Positions 32,827 to 40,638 of a stretch of 64,000 bases of DNA are shown in pieces. How positions within the stretch are numbered: position 1 is the first letter of the stretch; every line of letters begins with the position of its first letter. Made by a program: the position numbers and the translations under genes. The DNA is taken from the NCBI RefSeq assembly GCF_012726265.1, contig NZ_JAASAG010000013.1:62001-126000 (forward strand), in the 5' to 3' direction. The notes beneath the pieces are model-generated. The model was not told the origin of the DNA and did no database searches. It was given only the letters and a program-made list of their open reading frames with translations. The DNA comes from Streptomyces sp. HNM0575 (GTDB lineage: Bacteria > Actinomycetota > Actinomycetes > Streptomycetales > Streptomycetaceae).

Positions 32827-33222
32827 GAAAAGGGGTCTCCTCATTCTGTGGTCGAGGTGACGCGTCGTCACCTTTCCCCGGCCGGTGAACTCCGCGGCCC
32901 GGTGGACGAGATGGTTCCCCCAGCGGCGGTGCGGTTCGACGGATGTACGCAGTCATGACGAGAGCGCCAACTTCGCGCAATGGAAAGACCGGCGAATACG
33001 GCGACAAGGGGCATACGTGCTCCTGCCGGGTTCACGCTTCCGGCACATGTCCGCAACGGCAGGCCGCGCGGCCGGCACCGGAGGCGGACGGCCCGACTGC
33101 CCCCGGGCGGACGGCCGTTGAGGCAACCGCACCCCGCACCCGCTCGCACCGGTCCGCGTTGCGCGCCGGTTGCGCGCGGACCAAAGGGGTGTTGCGGTCA
33201 CGCTGCGGTCAACGGCACGCTC
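32827..33222. other. Non-coding interval between the divergent protease and sulfur operon
   Basis: No coding frame with family resemblance on either strand. It presumably holds the promoter of the leftward protease; no clear -35/-10 pair could be assigned. Confidence 0.4.
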
Positions 33223-33252
33223 TTGACCGGGAGTTTTGCGCCTCATTAGCGT
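33223..33252 (+). promoter_or_regulatory. Housekeeping-type promoter of the organosulfur operon, leaderless start
   Basis: TTGACC (33223-33228), 18-base spacer, TAGCGT (33247-33252). The ATG of the leader peptide begins eight bases after the -10, where transcription would start. Confidence 0.6.
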
Positions 33253-33259
33253 CGTCGGC

Positions 33260-33328
33260 ATGCGTATACCGCTCATGTGGAGGCGCGTCGTCGACCTCCG
33301 GCGCGTCGCCTCCTCCCTCTGTCGCTGA
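33260..33328 (+). CDS. Cysteine-type leader peptide (22 residues) of the organosulfur operon
   Basis: The ORF encodes MRIPLMWRRVVDLRRVASSL followed by Cys-Arg and a stop. It matches the actinobacterial leader-peptide pattern RRxVDLxRVASxxCR found before sulfur-assimilation genes. The single Cys is the penultimate residue, so slow decoding of its codon when cysteine is short would hold a ribosome at the very end of the ORF and change folding of the 280-base leader behind it. The ORF has no ribosome site and starts at the predicted transcription start. The mechanism is known for the class and inferred here. Confidence 0.8.
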   Translation: MRIPLMWRRVVDLRRVASSLCR

Positions 33329-33611
33329 CGTCCCCGGTGGACGTGTGCCCGCTCGCCTCCCGACCCGTCCGTGCCACGGTCCGGGGCCCTCGCGGAGGCC
33401 GGCGGCAGGCGGTGCGGGAGTGAACTCCGGTGCGGCGTACGGCACTTGCGGCGTACGGCACTTGCGGCGTACGGCACTTGCGCGTACCCCTGCGCAACTC
33501 CCGCTGCGCCGGGCCCTGCCCACTCCCCCGCACCCGCCCTTTTCCCCGCACCGCGGCCACGGCGCCGCGGCCTGCTCACAGACACCCGTGCGACGAGAGC
33601 ATGGAACCGGC
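33329..33611 (+). promoter_or_regulatory. Leader region with three perfect 16-base direct repeats
   Basis: GGCGTACGGCACTTGC occurs three times head to tail (33434-33449, 33450-33465, 33466-33481), followed by a partial GCGTACC. The region separates the leader peptide from metN and is where an attenuator would lie, but no simple terminator with U-run is visible. Confidence 0.5.
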
Positions 33612-34733
33612 GTGATACGTACCGAACACCTCAGCAAGACCTTCTTCACCGGCGGGACCGGTCACCGCGTCCTGGAGGACGTCGACCTGGAGATAGCCCC
33701 GGGCACCATCGGCGCCGTCGTCGGACCGAGCGGTGCGGGCAAGAGCACGCTCGCGCGCTGCGTGAACCTGCTGGAACGCCCCACCGGCGGCCGAGTCCAC
33801 ATCGCCGGAGTCGACGTGACGGACATGCGCGAAGGCGAGTTGCGCCGCGCACGCAGGGCCATCGGGACCGTGTTCCAGTCGCCCAACCTGCTGCACCGGC
33901 GTACCGCCGCCGAGAACGTGGCGCTGCCGCTGCGCTATCTCGGGGTGACCGAACGGCAGCAGAAGGAGCGCGTACACGAGCTGCTGGAGAGGGTCGGCAT
34001 CGCGGACAAGGCCGGGCACTATCCGCGCCAGCTGTCCGGCGGGCAGCGCCAGCGGGTCGGCATCGCACGGGCGCTGGCGCTGCGGCCCAAGGTGCTGCTG
34101 TCCGACGAGGCGACCTCCGGGCTCGACCCCGGGACGACGAATTCGGTGCTGAGGCTGCTGCGCGAACTCAGCGACGACCTCGGGCTGGCGGTGCTGCTGA
34201 TCACCCACGAGATGGACGTCGTACGGGAGATCGCGGACACGGCGGCGCTGCTGCACGCCGGACGCGTCGTGGACTCCGGTGAGGTCGGCGCGCTCGTCTC
34301 CGACGCCCACTCCGTGCTGGGCAACGCGCTGCTCCCCGACCGCCCCGCCGTCCCCGGCACCGCCAGCGGCACCGACGGCGGCACCGACGGCGGTACGGCG
34401 CACACCGTGTGGCGGCTCACGTACGAGGCCGCCGACACCCCGCCGGACTGGCTCACCTCCCTCGGCTCCCGGCACGGCCTCTCGGTGGGGCTGTTGTCGG
34501 CGACCGTCGAGGGGATCGCGGGACGCGCGGCCGGACGCGCCGTCGTCACGGTGCCCAGCCAGGACGCCCCCGCCCTCCTGCGCGCGCTGCACGGCTGGGG
34601 CATCCAGGCCGAGGAACGGCCGCTGCGGGAGGCGAACGACCGTACCGCGCCGGAGAGTTCGAACGCCGCCGGTTCGGACGCCGCCGGTTCGGACGCCGCC
34701 GATCGGCGGCAGGCCGTGGAGGCGGGCGCATGA
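33612..34733 (+). CDS. metN: MetN-type ABC transporter ATP-binding protein
   Basis: A 373-residue ATPase. Walker A GPSGAGKST, signature LSGGQRQRVGIARAL, Walker B KVLLSDEATSGLD and the switch His (LLITHEMD) are intact. After residue 265 follows a NIL/ACT-like regulatory domain (VWRLTYEAADTPPDWL ... VTVPSQDAPALLRAL), which in MetN binds methionine and inhibits transport. GTG at 33612 is used because sequence before it is leader. The ATGA overlap with the permease gene shows coupling. In this operon the transported compound may be an organosulfur source such as a sulfone or sulfonate rather than methionine. Confidence 0.92.
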   Translation: MIRTEHLSKTFFTGGTGHRVLEDVDLEIAPGTIGAVVGPSGAGKSTLARCVNLLERPTGGRVHIAGVDVTDMREGELRRARRAIGTVFQSPNLLHRRTAAENVALPLRYLGVTERQQKERVHELLERVGIADKAGHYPRQLSGGQRQRVGIARALALRPKVLLSDEATSGLDPGTTNSVLRLLRELSDDLGLAVLLITHEMDVVREIADTAALLHAGRVVDSGEVGALVSDAHSVLGNALLPDRPAVPGTASGTDGGTDGGTAHTVWRLTYEAADTPPDWLTSLGSRHGLSVGLLSATVEGIAGRAAGRAVVTVPSQDAPALLRALHGWGIQAEERPLREANDRTAPESSNAAGSDAAGSDAADRRQAVEAGA

Positions 34734-35428
34734 GCGCCTCGGCGCAGGTCGCCGGCACGCCGCTCGCGGCCGGGCGCCCCCTGAACGAGCTGTGGCCGCT
34801 GCTGTTCCCCGCGATCGGCGAGACCCTTCAGATGGTCGGCGTCGTGATGTTCGTCGTCGTACTCGCCGGAACGCCCCTCGGCGTGCTGCTGCACAACACC
34901 GCGCCGAGCGGGCTGCTCCCGCGGCCGACGCTGCACGCCGTGCTCAGCTGGGCCGTCAGCCTCGGACGGTCGCTGCCGTTCGTGATCCTCATGGCGGCGA
35001 TCATCCCGCTGACCCGCCTCGTCGCCGGAACGACGATCGGGGTGGCGGCTGCGATCGTGCCGATGTCGCTGGCCGGTACGCCGTACTTCGCGCGGCTGGT
35101 GGAGACGGCGCTGCGCGACGTGCCGCCGGAGGCGGCCGACGCGGGCCGCGCGGCGGGCGGTTCGCGCCTTCAGGTGGTCACGTCCGTGCAGCTGTCGGAG
35201 GCGCTGCCCGCGCTGGTGGGCGGTCTGACCATCGCCGTCGTCGGCATGCTCGAATTCTCCGCCATCGCCGGGACCATCGGCGCCGGCGGTATCGGCTACC
35301 TCGCCATCTCCTACGGCTACGAACGCTTCGACGGCACCGTCATGACCGCGACGATCGTGACGCTCATCGTGCTGGTGCAGCTCATCCAGCTCACCGGCGA
35401 CCGCCTGGTACGGCGCCTCAGCCACTGA
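34730..35428 (+). CDS. metI: MetI-type ABC transporter permease
   Basis: A 232-residue membrane protein with five or six hydrophobic segments and the permease coupling motif EAADAGRAAGGSRLQVVTSV (EAA-x3-G). GETLQMVGVVMFVVVLAGTPLG at the N-terminus and GGIGYLAISYGYERFD near the end are MetI hallmarks. It overlaps metN by four bases and precedes the binding-protein gene after a repeat-filled gap. Confidence 0.93.
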   Translation: MSASAQVAGTPLAAGRPLNELWPLLFPAIGETLQMVGVVMFVVVLAGTPLGVLLHNTAPSGLLPRPTLHAVLSWAVSLGRSLPFVILMAAIIPLTRLVAGTTIGVAAAIVPMSLAGTPYFARLVETALRDVPPEAADAGRAAGGSRLQVVTSVQLSEALPALVGGLTIAVVGMLEFSAIAGTIGAGGIGYLAISYGYERFDGTVMTATIVTLIVLVQLIQLTGDRLVRRLSH

Positions 35429-35625
35429 CGTCCTGACGTCCCGGCCCCGGCCGGGCCGCCTCCGCCGCGCCACCCCGGCCGGGCCGCCTCAGCCGAGCCA
35501 CCTCCGCCGCCCCACTCGCCACCCCGACTCCCCGCCCCTCCGGCCTCCGCCCCTCCGGCCTCCGCCCCTCGGCACTCGCACTCGCACTCGCACTCACTCG
35601 CACTCGCACCCCGACGAGGACACCC
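35429..35625. repeat. metI-metQ spacer with low-complexity repeats
   Basis: Contains CCGGGCCGCCTC (twice), CTCCGGCCTCCGCCC (twice) and a CACTCG tract (about 35573-35608, six or so copies). No gene. Confidence 0.65.
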
Positions 35626-36537
35626 ATGTCTTTCTCACACGACCACGGATTCGACCTCCGCGACCGGCGGCGGCGCAGGCTCGCCCTCACCGCCGTCGCC
35701 GTGATCACCGTTGCACTGGCGAGCGGTTGGGCCGTCGTCCGGCTCACTGACGACTCGGCCCGCAAACCGCTCGGCCGGACCCTGAAGGTCGGCTACAACC
35801 AGGGCAGCATCCCGCAGAGCGCGATCGTGAAGTACGTCGCGCGCGAGACCGACAAGGCGCACGGCATCCGCGTCGTGCCCGTGCCCGTCAACGACGCCAA
35901 CCAGGTCAACGGCTCGACGGCCGACGGCGACCTGGCGGCCAACATCACCCAGCACGCCCAGTGGCTGAAGGTCATCGTCGCCAACGAGGGCTACGAAGTG
36001 AAGGCCGTCGAGCCGCTGTTCACGCAGTCCTTCGCCGTCTACTCCCGCAAGTACGACAGCCTGCGCGACCTCCCCCGCGGCGCCACCGTCACCATCCCCA
36101 ACGATCCGTCCAACCAGTCCCAGGCCCTGCTCGTCCTGAAGAAGGCCGGGCTCGTCCGGATCGACAAGGACGTCGACCCGCTGAAGGCCCAGATCGACGA
36201 CGTCAGCGAGAACCCGAAGCGGCTGCGGTGGCACCAGGTCGGCCTGGACGCCATCTCACGCTCCATCACGGACGTGGACGCGGCGGTCAACTACGCGTAC
36301 AAGTTCCGCGTCGCCAAGATCCCGGAGAAGCAGCGGATCCTGCTGGCGAAACCCGACGAACGCTTCGCCATCCAGCTCGTCACCGCCGGCGCGCACGCCC
36401 GGGACGACTCGGTCACACGGCTGCGGAAGGCGTTCACCGACAAGAAGGTCGACGACTTCATCGCCCGCGACCTCGACGAGGAGACCCGCCCGGCCCGGCA
36501 CACGACCGGCACACACCACGAGGAGGCCTCCCGGTGA
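35626..36537 (+). CDS. NlpA/MetQ-type substrate-binding protein with uncleaved membrane anchor
   Basis: A 303-residue NlpA-family receptor: LKVGYNQGSIPQSAI after the anchor, NDANQVNGSTADGDLAANIT, and the hinge region VTIPNDPSNQSQALLVL as in MetQ. Most MetQ proteins are lipoproteins, but no lipobox cysteine is present. Instead the basic stretch DRRRRRL leads into one hydrophobic helix (about 20-41). The receptor is therefore probably anchored by this helix. The stop overlaps the GTG of the monooxygenase gene (GTGA), so receptor and enzymes are coupled. Confidence 0.9.
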   Translation: MSFSHDHGFDLRDRRRRRLALTAVAVITVALASGWAVVRLTDDSARKPLGRTLKVGYNQGSIPQSAIVKYVARETDKAHGIRVVPVPVNDANQVNGSTADGDLAANITQHAQWLKVIVANEGYEVKAVEPLFTQSFAVYSRKYDSLRDLPRGATVTIPNDPSNQSQALLVLKKAGLVRIDKDVDPLKAQIDDVSENPKRLRWHQVGLDAISRSITDVDAAVNYAYKFRVAKIPEKQRILLAKPDERFAIQLVTAGAHARDDSVTRLRKAFTDKKVDDFIARDLDEETRPARHTTGTHHEEASR

Positions 36538-37901
36538 GCGCCCCGCGACGCGACCGCAGGCTGCACCTCAACGTCAACGTGCTCCAGTCCGGCCTGTTCA
36601 ACAGCGCCTGGCGCGCACCCGACGGCGACCCGCACGCCGCGTTCTCGGTGGAGCACTACATCGTCGCCGCACGCATCGCCGAGGCCTCCAAGCTCGACGC
36701 GCTCTTCCTCGCCGACACCCCCGTGCTCGGCCCCGACATCCGGCAGCGTCCGGAGTACGCGCTCGAACCCACCGTGATCCTCGGGGCGGTGGCCGCGCGC
36801 ACCAGCAGGATCGGTCTCATCGGCACCGTGTCCAGCACGTACAACGAGCCCTACGACATCGCCCGAAGGTTCGCCGCCCTCGACCATCTCAGCCGCGGCC
36901 GCGCCGGACTCAACGTCGTCACCACGGCGGGCCCCGCACCGGCCCGCAACTTCGGCCTCGACCGGGAACCGGAGCGCGCCGAACGCTACCGGCGCGCGGG
37001 CGAGTTCACCGAGGTCGTGACCGGGCTCTTCGACAGCTGGGAGGACGGCGCGCTGGTCGGCGACGCGGCGGGACGGCGCTTCGCCGACATCGCCCGTATC
37101 CACGCCGTCGACCACGAAGGCGAGTTCTTCCGGGTGCGGGGCCCGCTCAACACACCCCGCCCGCCGCAGGGCCGGCCCGTCCTCGTGCAGGCCGGCGGAT
37201 CGGCCGGCGGCAGGGAACTCGCGGCCGGGCACGCCGAGGCCGTCTTCAGCGCGGCCCAGACGCTCGAAGAGGCGCACACCTACGCGTCCGCGCTGCGCGC
37301 ACGCGCCGGCGAACTGGGACGCGACCCCGAACGGCTGCTGGTGCTGCCGGGGCTGTCCACCGTCGTCGCGGGTTCCCGGGACGAGGCGCTGGAGCGCTGG
37401 CACCGGCTTACCTCCCTCGTGCCGCTCGACCTGGGTTTGAGCAGGCTCGCCGGGATGCTGGGCCTGGACCCGGCCGACCTCGACCCCGACAAGGAGCTGC
37501 CCTGGCACCTGCTGGGCCCCGTTGAGGAACAGCGCGCCTCGCACGGCTTCTACGCCACCGCCACGGCACTGGCCCGCCGGGAGAAGCTCACGCCACGCCA
37601 GCTCATCGGGAGGCTCGGCGGCAGCTCGGGCCACCGGCTGATCGTCGGCGGCCCCGAGGAGGTGGCCGACAGCATCGAGGAGTGGTTCACCACGGGCGCA
37701 GCCGACGGCTTCAACCTGATGCCGGACGTGGTGCCTTCGGGGCTGACGGCCTTCTGCGAACACGTGCTTCCGGAGCTGCGCAGGCGCGGTCTGTTCCGCA
37801 GGGACTACGAAGGCCACACGCTGCGCGAGCACTTCGGCCTCGACCGGCCGCCCCGCCGGGAGCGCACCGGCCGTTCCGTGCCGCCCACGGCGGTCGCCTG
37901 A
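36534..37901 (+). CDS. LLM-class flavin-dependent monooxygenase (NtaA/SnaA/DszA/SfnG type)
   Basis: A 455-residue FMNH2-dependent TIM-barrel monooxygenase: LHLNVNVLQSGLFNSAWR, LDALFLADTP, RIGLIGTVSSTYNEPYDIAR, GRAGLNVVTTAGPAPARNFG, and FDSWEDGALVGD. These motifs define the NtaA/SnaA/DszA group that oxidises chelators, pristinamycin intermediates, dibenzothiophene sulfone or alkyl sulfones. GAGGAGG precedes the GTG. With a MetNIQ-like transporter and an SfnB-like enzyme behind a cysteine leader peptide, the likely job is release of sulfite from an organosulfur compound. Confidence 0.93.
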   Translation: MSAPRRDRRLHLNVNVLQSGLFNSAWRAPDGDPHAAFSVEHYIVAARIAEASKLDALFLADTPVLGPDIRQRPEYALEPTVILGAVAARTSRIGLIGTVSSTYNEPYDIARRFAALDHLSRGRAGLNVVTTAGPAPARNFGLDREPERAERYRRAGEFTEVVTGLFDSWEDGALVGDAAGRRFADIARIHAVDHEGEFFRVRGPLNTPRPPQGRPVLVQAGGSAGGRELAAGHAEAVFSAAQTLEEAHTYASALRARAGELGRDPERLLVLPGLSTVVAGSRDEALERWHRLTSLVPLDLGLSRLAGMLGLDPADLDPDKELPWHLLGPVEEQRASHGFYATATALARREKLTPRQLIGRLGGSSGHRLIVGGPEEVADSIEEWFTTGAADGFNLMPDVVPSGLTAFCEHVLPELRRRGLFRRDYEGHTLREHFGLDRPPRRERTGRSVPPTAVA

Positions 37902-39214
37902 TGTCCGCGCGCACCTTGAGCCTCCTGGTCAACGTCACGGGCGTCGGCCACCATCCGGGGGCCTGGACGCTGCCGGGGCTCGCGCCCGACTCGTACGTCG
38001 ATCCGGCGCACCACGCCGAGGTCGCCCGCATCGCCGAACGCGGCGCCCTGGACGGGCTGTTGCTCGCGGACATCCCCGCGCTCGCGGACGGCGTCGCCGA
38101 CGGCCCCGGGCAGGCGCTCGAACCGTCGGTGCTGCTGTCGTACCTGTCGGCCTCGACGGAACGGATCGGGCTGGTCCTCACCGGCTCGACCAGCTTCAAC
38201 GAGCCCTGGAACCTGGCCCGCCGGGTGCTCTCGCTCGACCACGCCTCGGGCGGTCGCGCCGGCTGGAACGCCGTGGCGACCTTCCTGCCGGAGGCCGCCC
38301 ACAACTTCGGCCGCGACGCTGCGTACGAGCACGCCGACCGCTACCGCAGGGCGGACGAATTCATCGGCATCGTACGGAGGTTGTGGGACTCGTGGGAGGA
38401 CGGCGCGCTGCTGGCCGACGTGGCAGGGGGCGAGTTCGCCGACCCCGCGCGCATCCGCCCGGCGGGCCACGACGGGGAGTTCTTCCATGTGGAGGGCGCG
38501 CTCAACCTGCCGCGGTCGCCCCAGGGACGTCCCGTGCAGGTGCAGGCGGGCGCGTCCGAGCGGGGAGCGGCCCTCGCCGGAAAGTGGGCGGAGGTCGTCT
38601 ACGCGCCGCTGCTGGACGAGGCGGCGGCCCGCGAGTACCGCGTACGCCTGGACGACCACACACGCCGGTCGGAACGCAGCCTCGGCAGCATCCGGCTGCT
38701 GCCCGGCCTGGTCCCGGTGATCGGCAGCACCCGGGCGGAGGCGGAGGCCCGCTACGCCGGACTGGAGGCGAGGGTGAGGCCGGGCGCCGGCCAAGTCGCC
38801 CGCGCCGCACGGACGCTGGGCCTGGACCCGGACCTCACCGACCCCGACGCCCCGCTCACCGAGGCGCAGTTGTCGGGGCCGCCGCCGGACCGGCTGCCGA
38901 CCGGCTTCTTCCACGCGCTGGCCGGAGCGGCCCGCCGGGACGGACTGTCGCTCGCCCAGCTGGCGGCGCGCTCCCTGGGGGGCCACCGCTCGGTCGTCGG
39001 CACCCCGGAGCAGATCGCCGACGACATCGTGAGGTGGTGGCGTGCGGGCCTCGTCGACGGTTTCACCCTGGTCCCCGACGCGCTTCCGGACGGCCTGGAG
39101 ACGTTCGTGGACCACGTGATTCCGCTGCTGCGCGCTCAGGGAGCCGTACGCACCGGCTACGAAGGGACCACGCTGCGCGACCACTTGGGGCTGGCACACC
39201 CCGAACGCACCTAG
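37901..39214 (+). CDS. Second LLM-class flavin-dependent monooxygenase
   Basis: A 437-residue homologue of the preceding enzyme with the same order of motifs (LDGLLLADIPAL, RIGLVLTGSTSFNEPWNLAR, GRAGWNAVATFLPEAAHNFG, WDSWEDGALLAD). TGATG overlap with the upstream gene. The two may act on different sulfur substrates or successive oxidation steps; sequence alone cannot say. Confidence 0.93.
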   Translation: MSARTLSLLVNVTGVGHHPGAWTLPGLAPDSYVDPAHHAEVARIAERGALDGLLLADIPALADGVADGPGQALEPSVLLSYLSASTERIGLVLTGSTSFNEPWNLARRVLSLDHASGGRAGWNAVATFLPEAAHNFGRDAAYEHADRYRRADEFIGIVRRLWDSWEDGALLADVAGGEFADPARIRPAGHDGEFFHVEGALNLPRSPQGRPVQVQAGASERGAALAGKWAEVVYAPLLDEAAAREYRVRLDDHTRRSERSLGSIRLLPGLVPVIGSTRAEAEARYAGLEARVRPGAGQVARAARTLGLDPDLTDPDAPLTEAQLSGPPPDRLPTGFFHALAGAARRDGLSLAQLAARSLGGHRSVVGTPEQIADDIVRWWRAGLVDGFTLVPDALPDGLETFVDHVIPLLRAQGAVRTGYEGTTLRDHLGLAHPERT

Positions 39215-39248
39215 ACCGCGATCCGATCCGCAGGAGGCACCGCACGCC

Positions 39249-40502
39249 ATGGCACACACCGCGCAACGGACCGCTGCCGGCAGCGGCAGCCCGGCCGCAC
39301 CCGCACTGGACCGGCTGCTCGGCACGGTCCCCGCTCTCACCGAGCGGCTTGCGGCGGGAGCGGCGGCACGCGAGGCGGAACGCGAGGCGGAACGCGAACT
39401 GCCCTACGCCAGGGCGCAGTCGGTGCGGGAGAGCGGCCTGGGCGCGCTGCGCGTACCGCCCGGACACGGAGGGCCGGGCTCGGACCTGCGGACGCTCTTC
39501 CGGGTCCTCATCGACATCGCTGCGGCCGACTCCAACCTGGCGCAGGCGCTGCGCCCGCACTTCGGGTACGTGGAGCGGCTGATCAGCCGGGCCTCCGAGG
39601 AAGAGCGCCGCCGCTGGTTCGCCGAGGTCGTCTCGGGCGCGCTGTTCGGCAACGCCACGGGCGAGACGGACACCAAGCACCCCGGGGAGATCCGTACCCT
39701 GCTCTCGCGGTCGGCCGACGGCGGGGGCTACCGGCTGAACGGCACCAAGTTCTACAGCACCGGAAGCCTCTTCGCCGACTACGTCGTGGTCGCGGCGGTC
39801 GACGAACAAGAGCGCAGAGTACGGGTGTTGCTCCCCCGAGGACGCGAGGGGATGCGGCTGCTGGACGACTGGGACGGCATGGGCCAGCGGACCACGGCGA
39901 GCGGCACCACGCTGCTGGACGACGTACCGGTACGCGCCGACGAGGTCACCCGCGAACCCACCCAGCAGGAGCGCCGCACCCACATCGGCGCCTTCCACCA
40001 GCTCTATCTCGCGGCCGTGCAGGTCGGCATCGCGCGCGACGCGCTGCGCGACGCCGTCGCGTACGCCCGGCACACCGCCCGCGCGGTGCGGCATTCCGGA
40101 GTCGGGCACGCGGTGGACGACCCGCTCGTGCAGCACGCCGTCGGGGAGATCTCCGCCCTGGCCTTCGGTGCGGAGGCCACGGTGCTGCGGGCGGCCGAGA
40201 GCATCGATCAGGCGATCGCCACCGTGGCGGAGGACGAAGTGGCCGGTACGGAGGAGCAGTTGGGCTCGGCGTCCATCGACGTCGCACGGGCCCAGGTGAT
40301 CGCCTCGCAGGCGGCGCTGCGCGCGGCGGAACGGCTCTACGACGTGGGCGGGGCCTCCGCCACGCGGCGGCGCCACAACTTCGACCGGCACTGGCGCAAC
40401 GCCCGCACGCTCGCCAGCCACAATCCCGTACCGCACAAGGCGCGCGTGGTGGGCGACCACCTCCTCAACGGCGCGGGCCCGCCGTCGACCGGCTTCTTCT
40501 GA
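39249..40502 (+). CDS. SfnB/DszC-like flavin monooxygenase of acyl-CoA dehydrogenase fold
   Basis: A 417-residue protein with the acyl-CoA dehydrogenase fold: RESGLGALRVPPGHGGPGSD, FGNATGETDTKHP in place of the usual flavin/substrate loop, YRLNGTKFYSTGSLFADYVV, and a C-terminal helical bundle ending DVGGASATRRRHNFDRHWRN. The terminal HNFDRHWRNARTLASHNP pattern is typical of the DszC/SfnB oxygenases, which use reduced flavin to hydroxylate sulfur compounds. Last gene of the organosulfur operon. AGGAGG lies about ten bases before the ATG. Confidence 0.92.
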   Translation: MAHTAQRTAAGSGSPAAPALDRLLGTVPALTERLAAGAAAREAEREAERELPYARAQSVRESGLGALRVPPGHGGPGSDLRTLFRVLIDIAAADSNLAQALRPHFGYVERLISRASEEERRRWFAEVVSGALFGNATGETDTKHPGEIRTLLSRSADGGGYRLNGTKFYSTGSLFADYVVVAAVDEQERRVRVLLPRGREGMRLLDDWDGMGQRTTASGTTLLDDVPVRADEVTREPTQQERRTHIGAFHQLYLAAVQVGIARDALRDAVAYARHTARAVRHSGVGHAVDDPLVQHAVGEISALAFGAEATVLRAAESIDQAIATVAEDEVAGTEEQLGSASIDVARAQVIASQAALRAAERLYDVGGASATRRRHNFDRHWRNARTLASHNPVPHKARVVGDHLLNGAGPPSTGFF

Positions 40503-40638
40503 CCGGTGACCGGTGACCGGTGAACGGTGAACGGTGAACGGTGAATGCAAGGCGGCCTCGACCACCGCCGGTCCACCGCCGATCCACCGCCGATCCACCG
40601 CCGGTCCGCGATTCTGGCCCGCGGACTCCGATCGCCGT
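40503..40638. repeat. Convergent spacer with CCGGTGA and CCACCGCCGATC tandem repeats
   Basis: ACCGGTG/AACGGTGA units (about seven copies, 40503-40548) are followed by four CCACCGCCGATC/GTC units (40560-40609). It lies between two convergent genes; no hairpin terminator is obvious. Confidence 0.7.
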
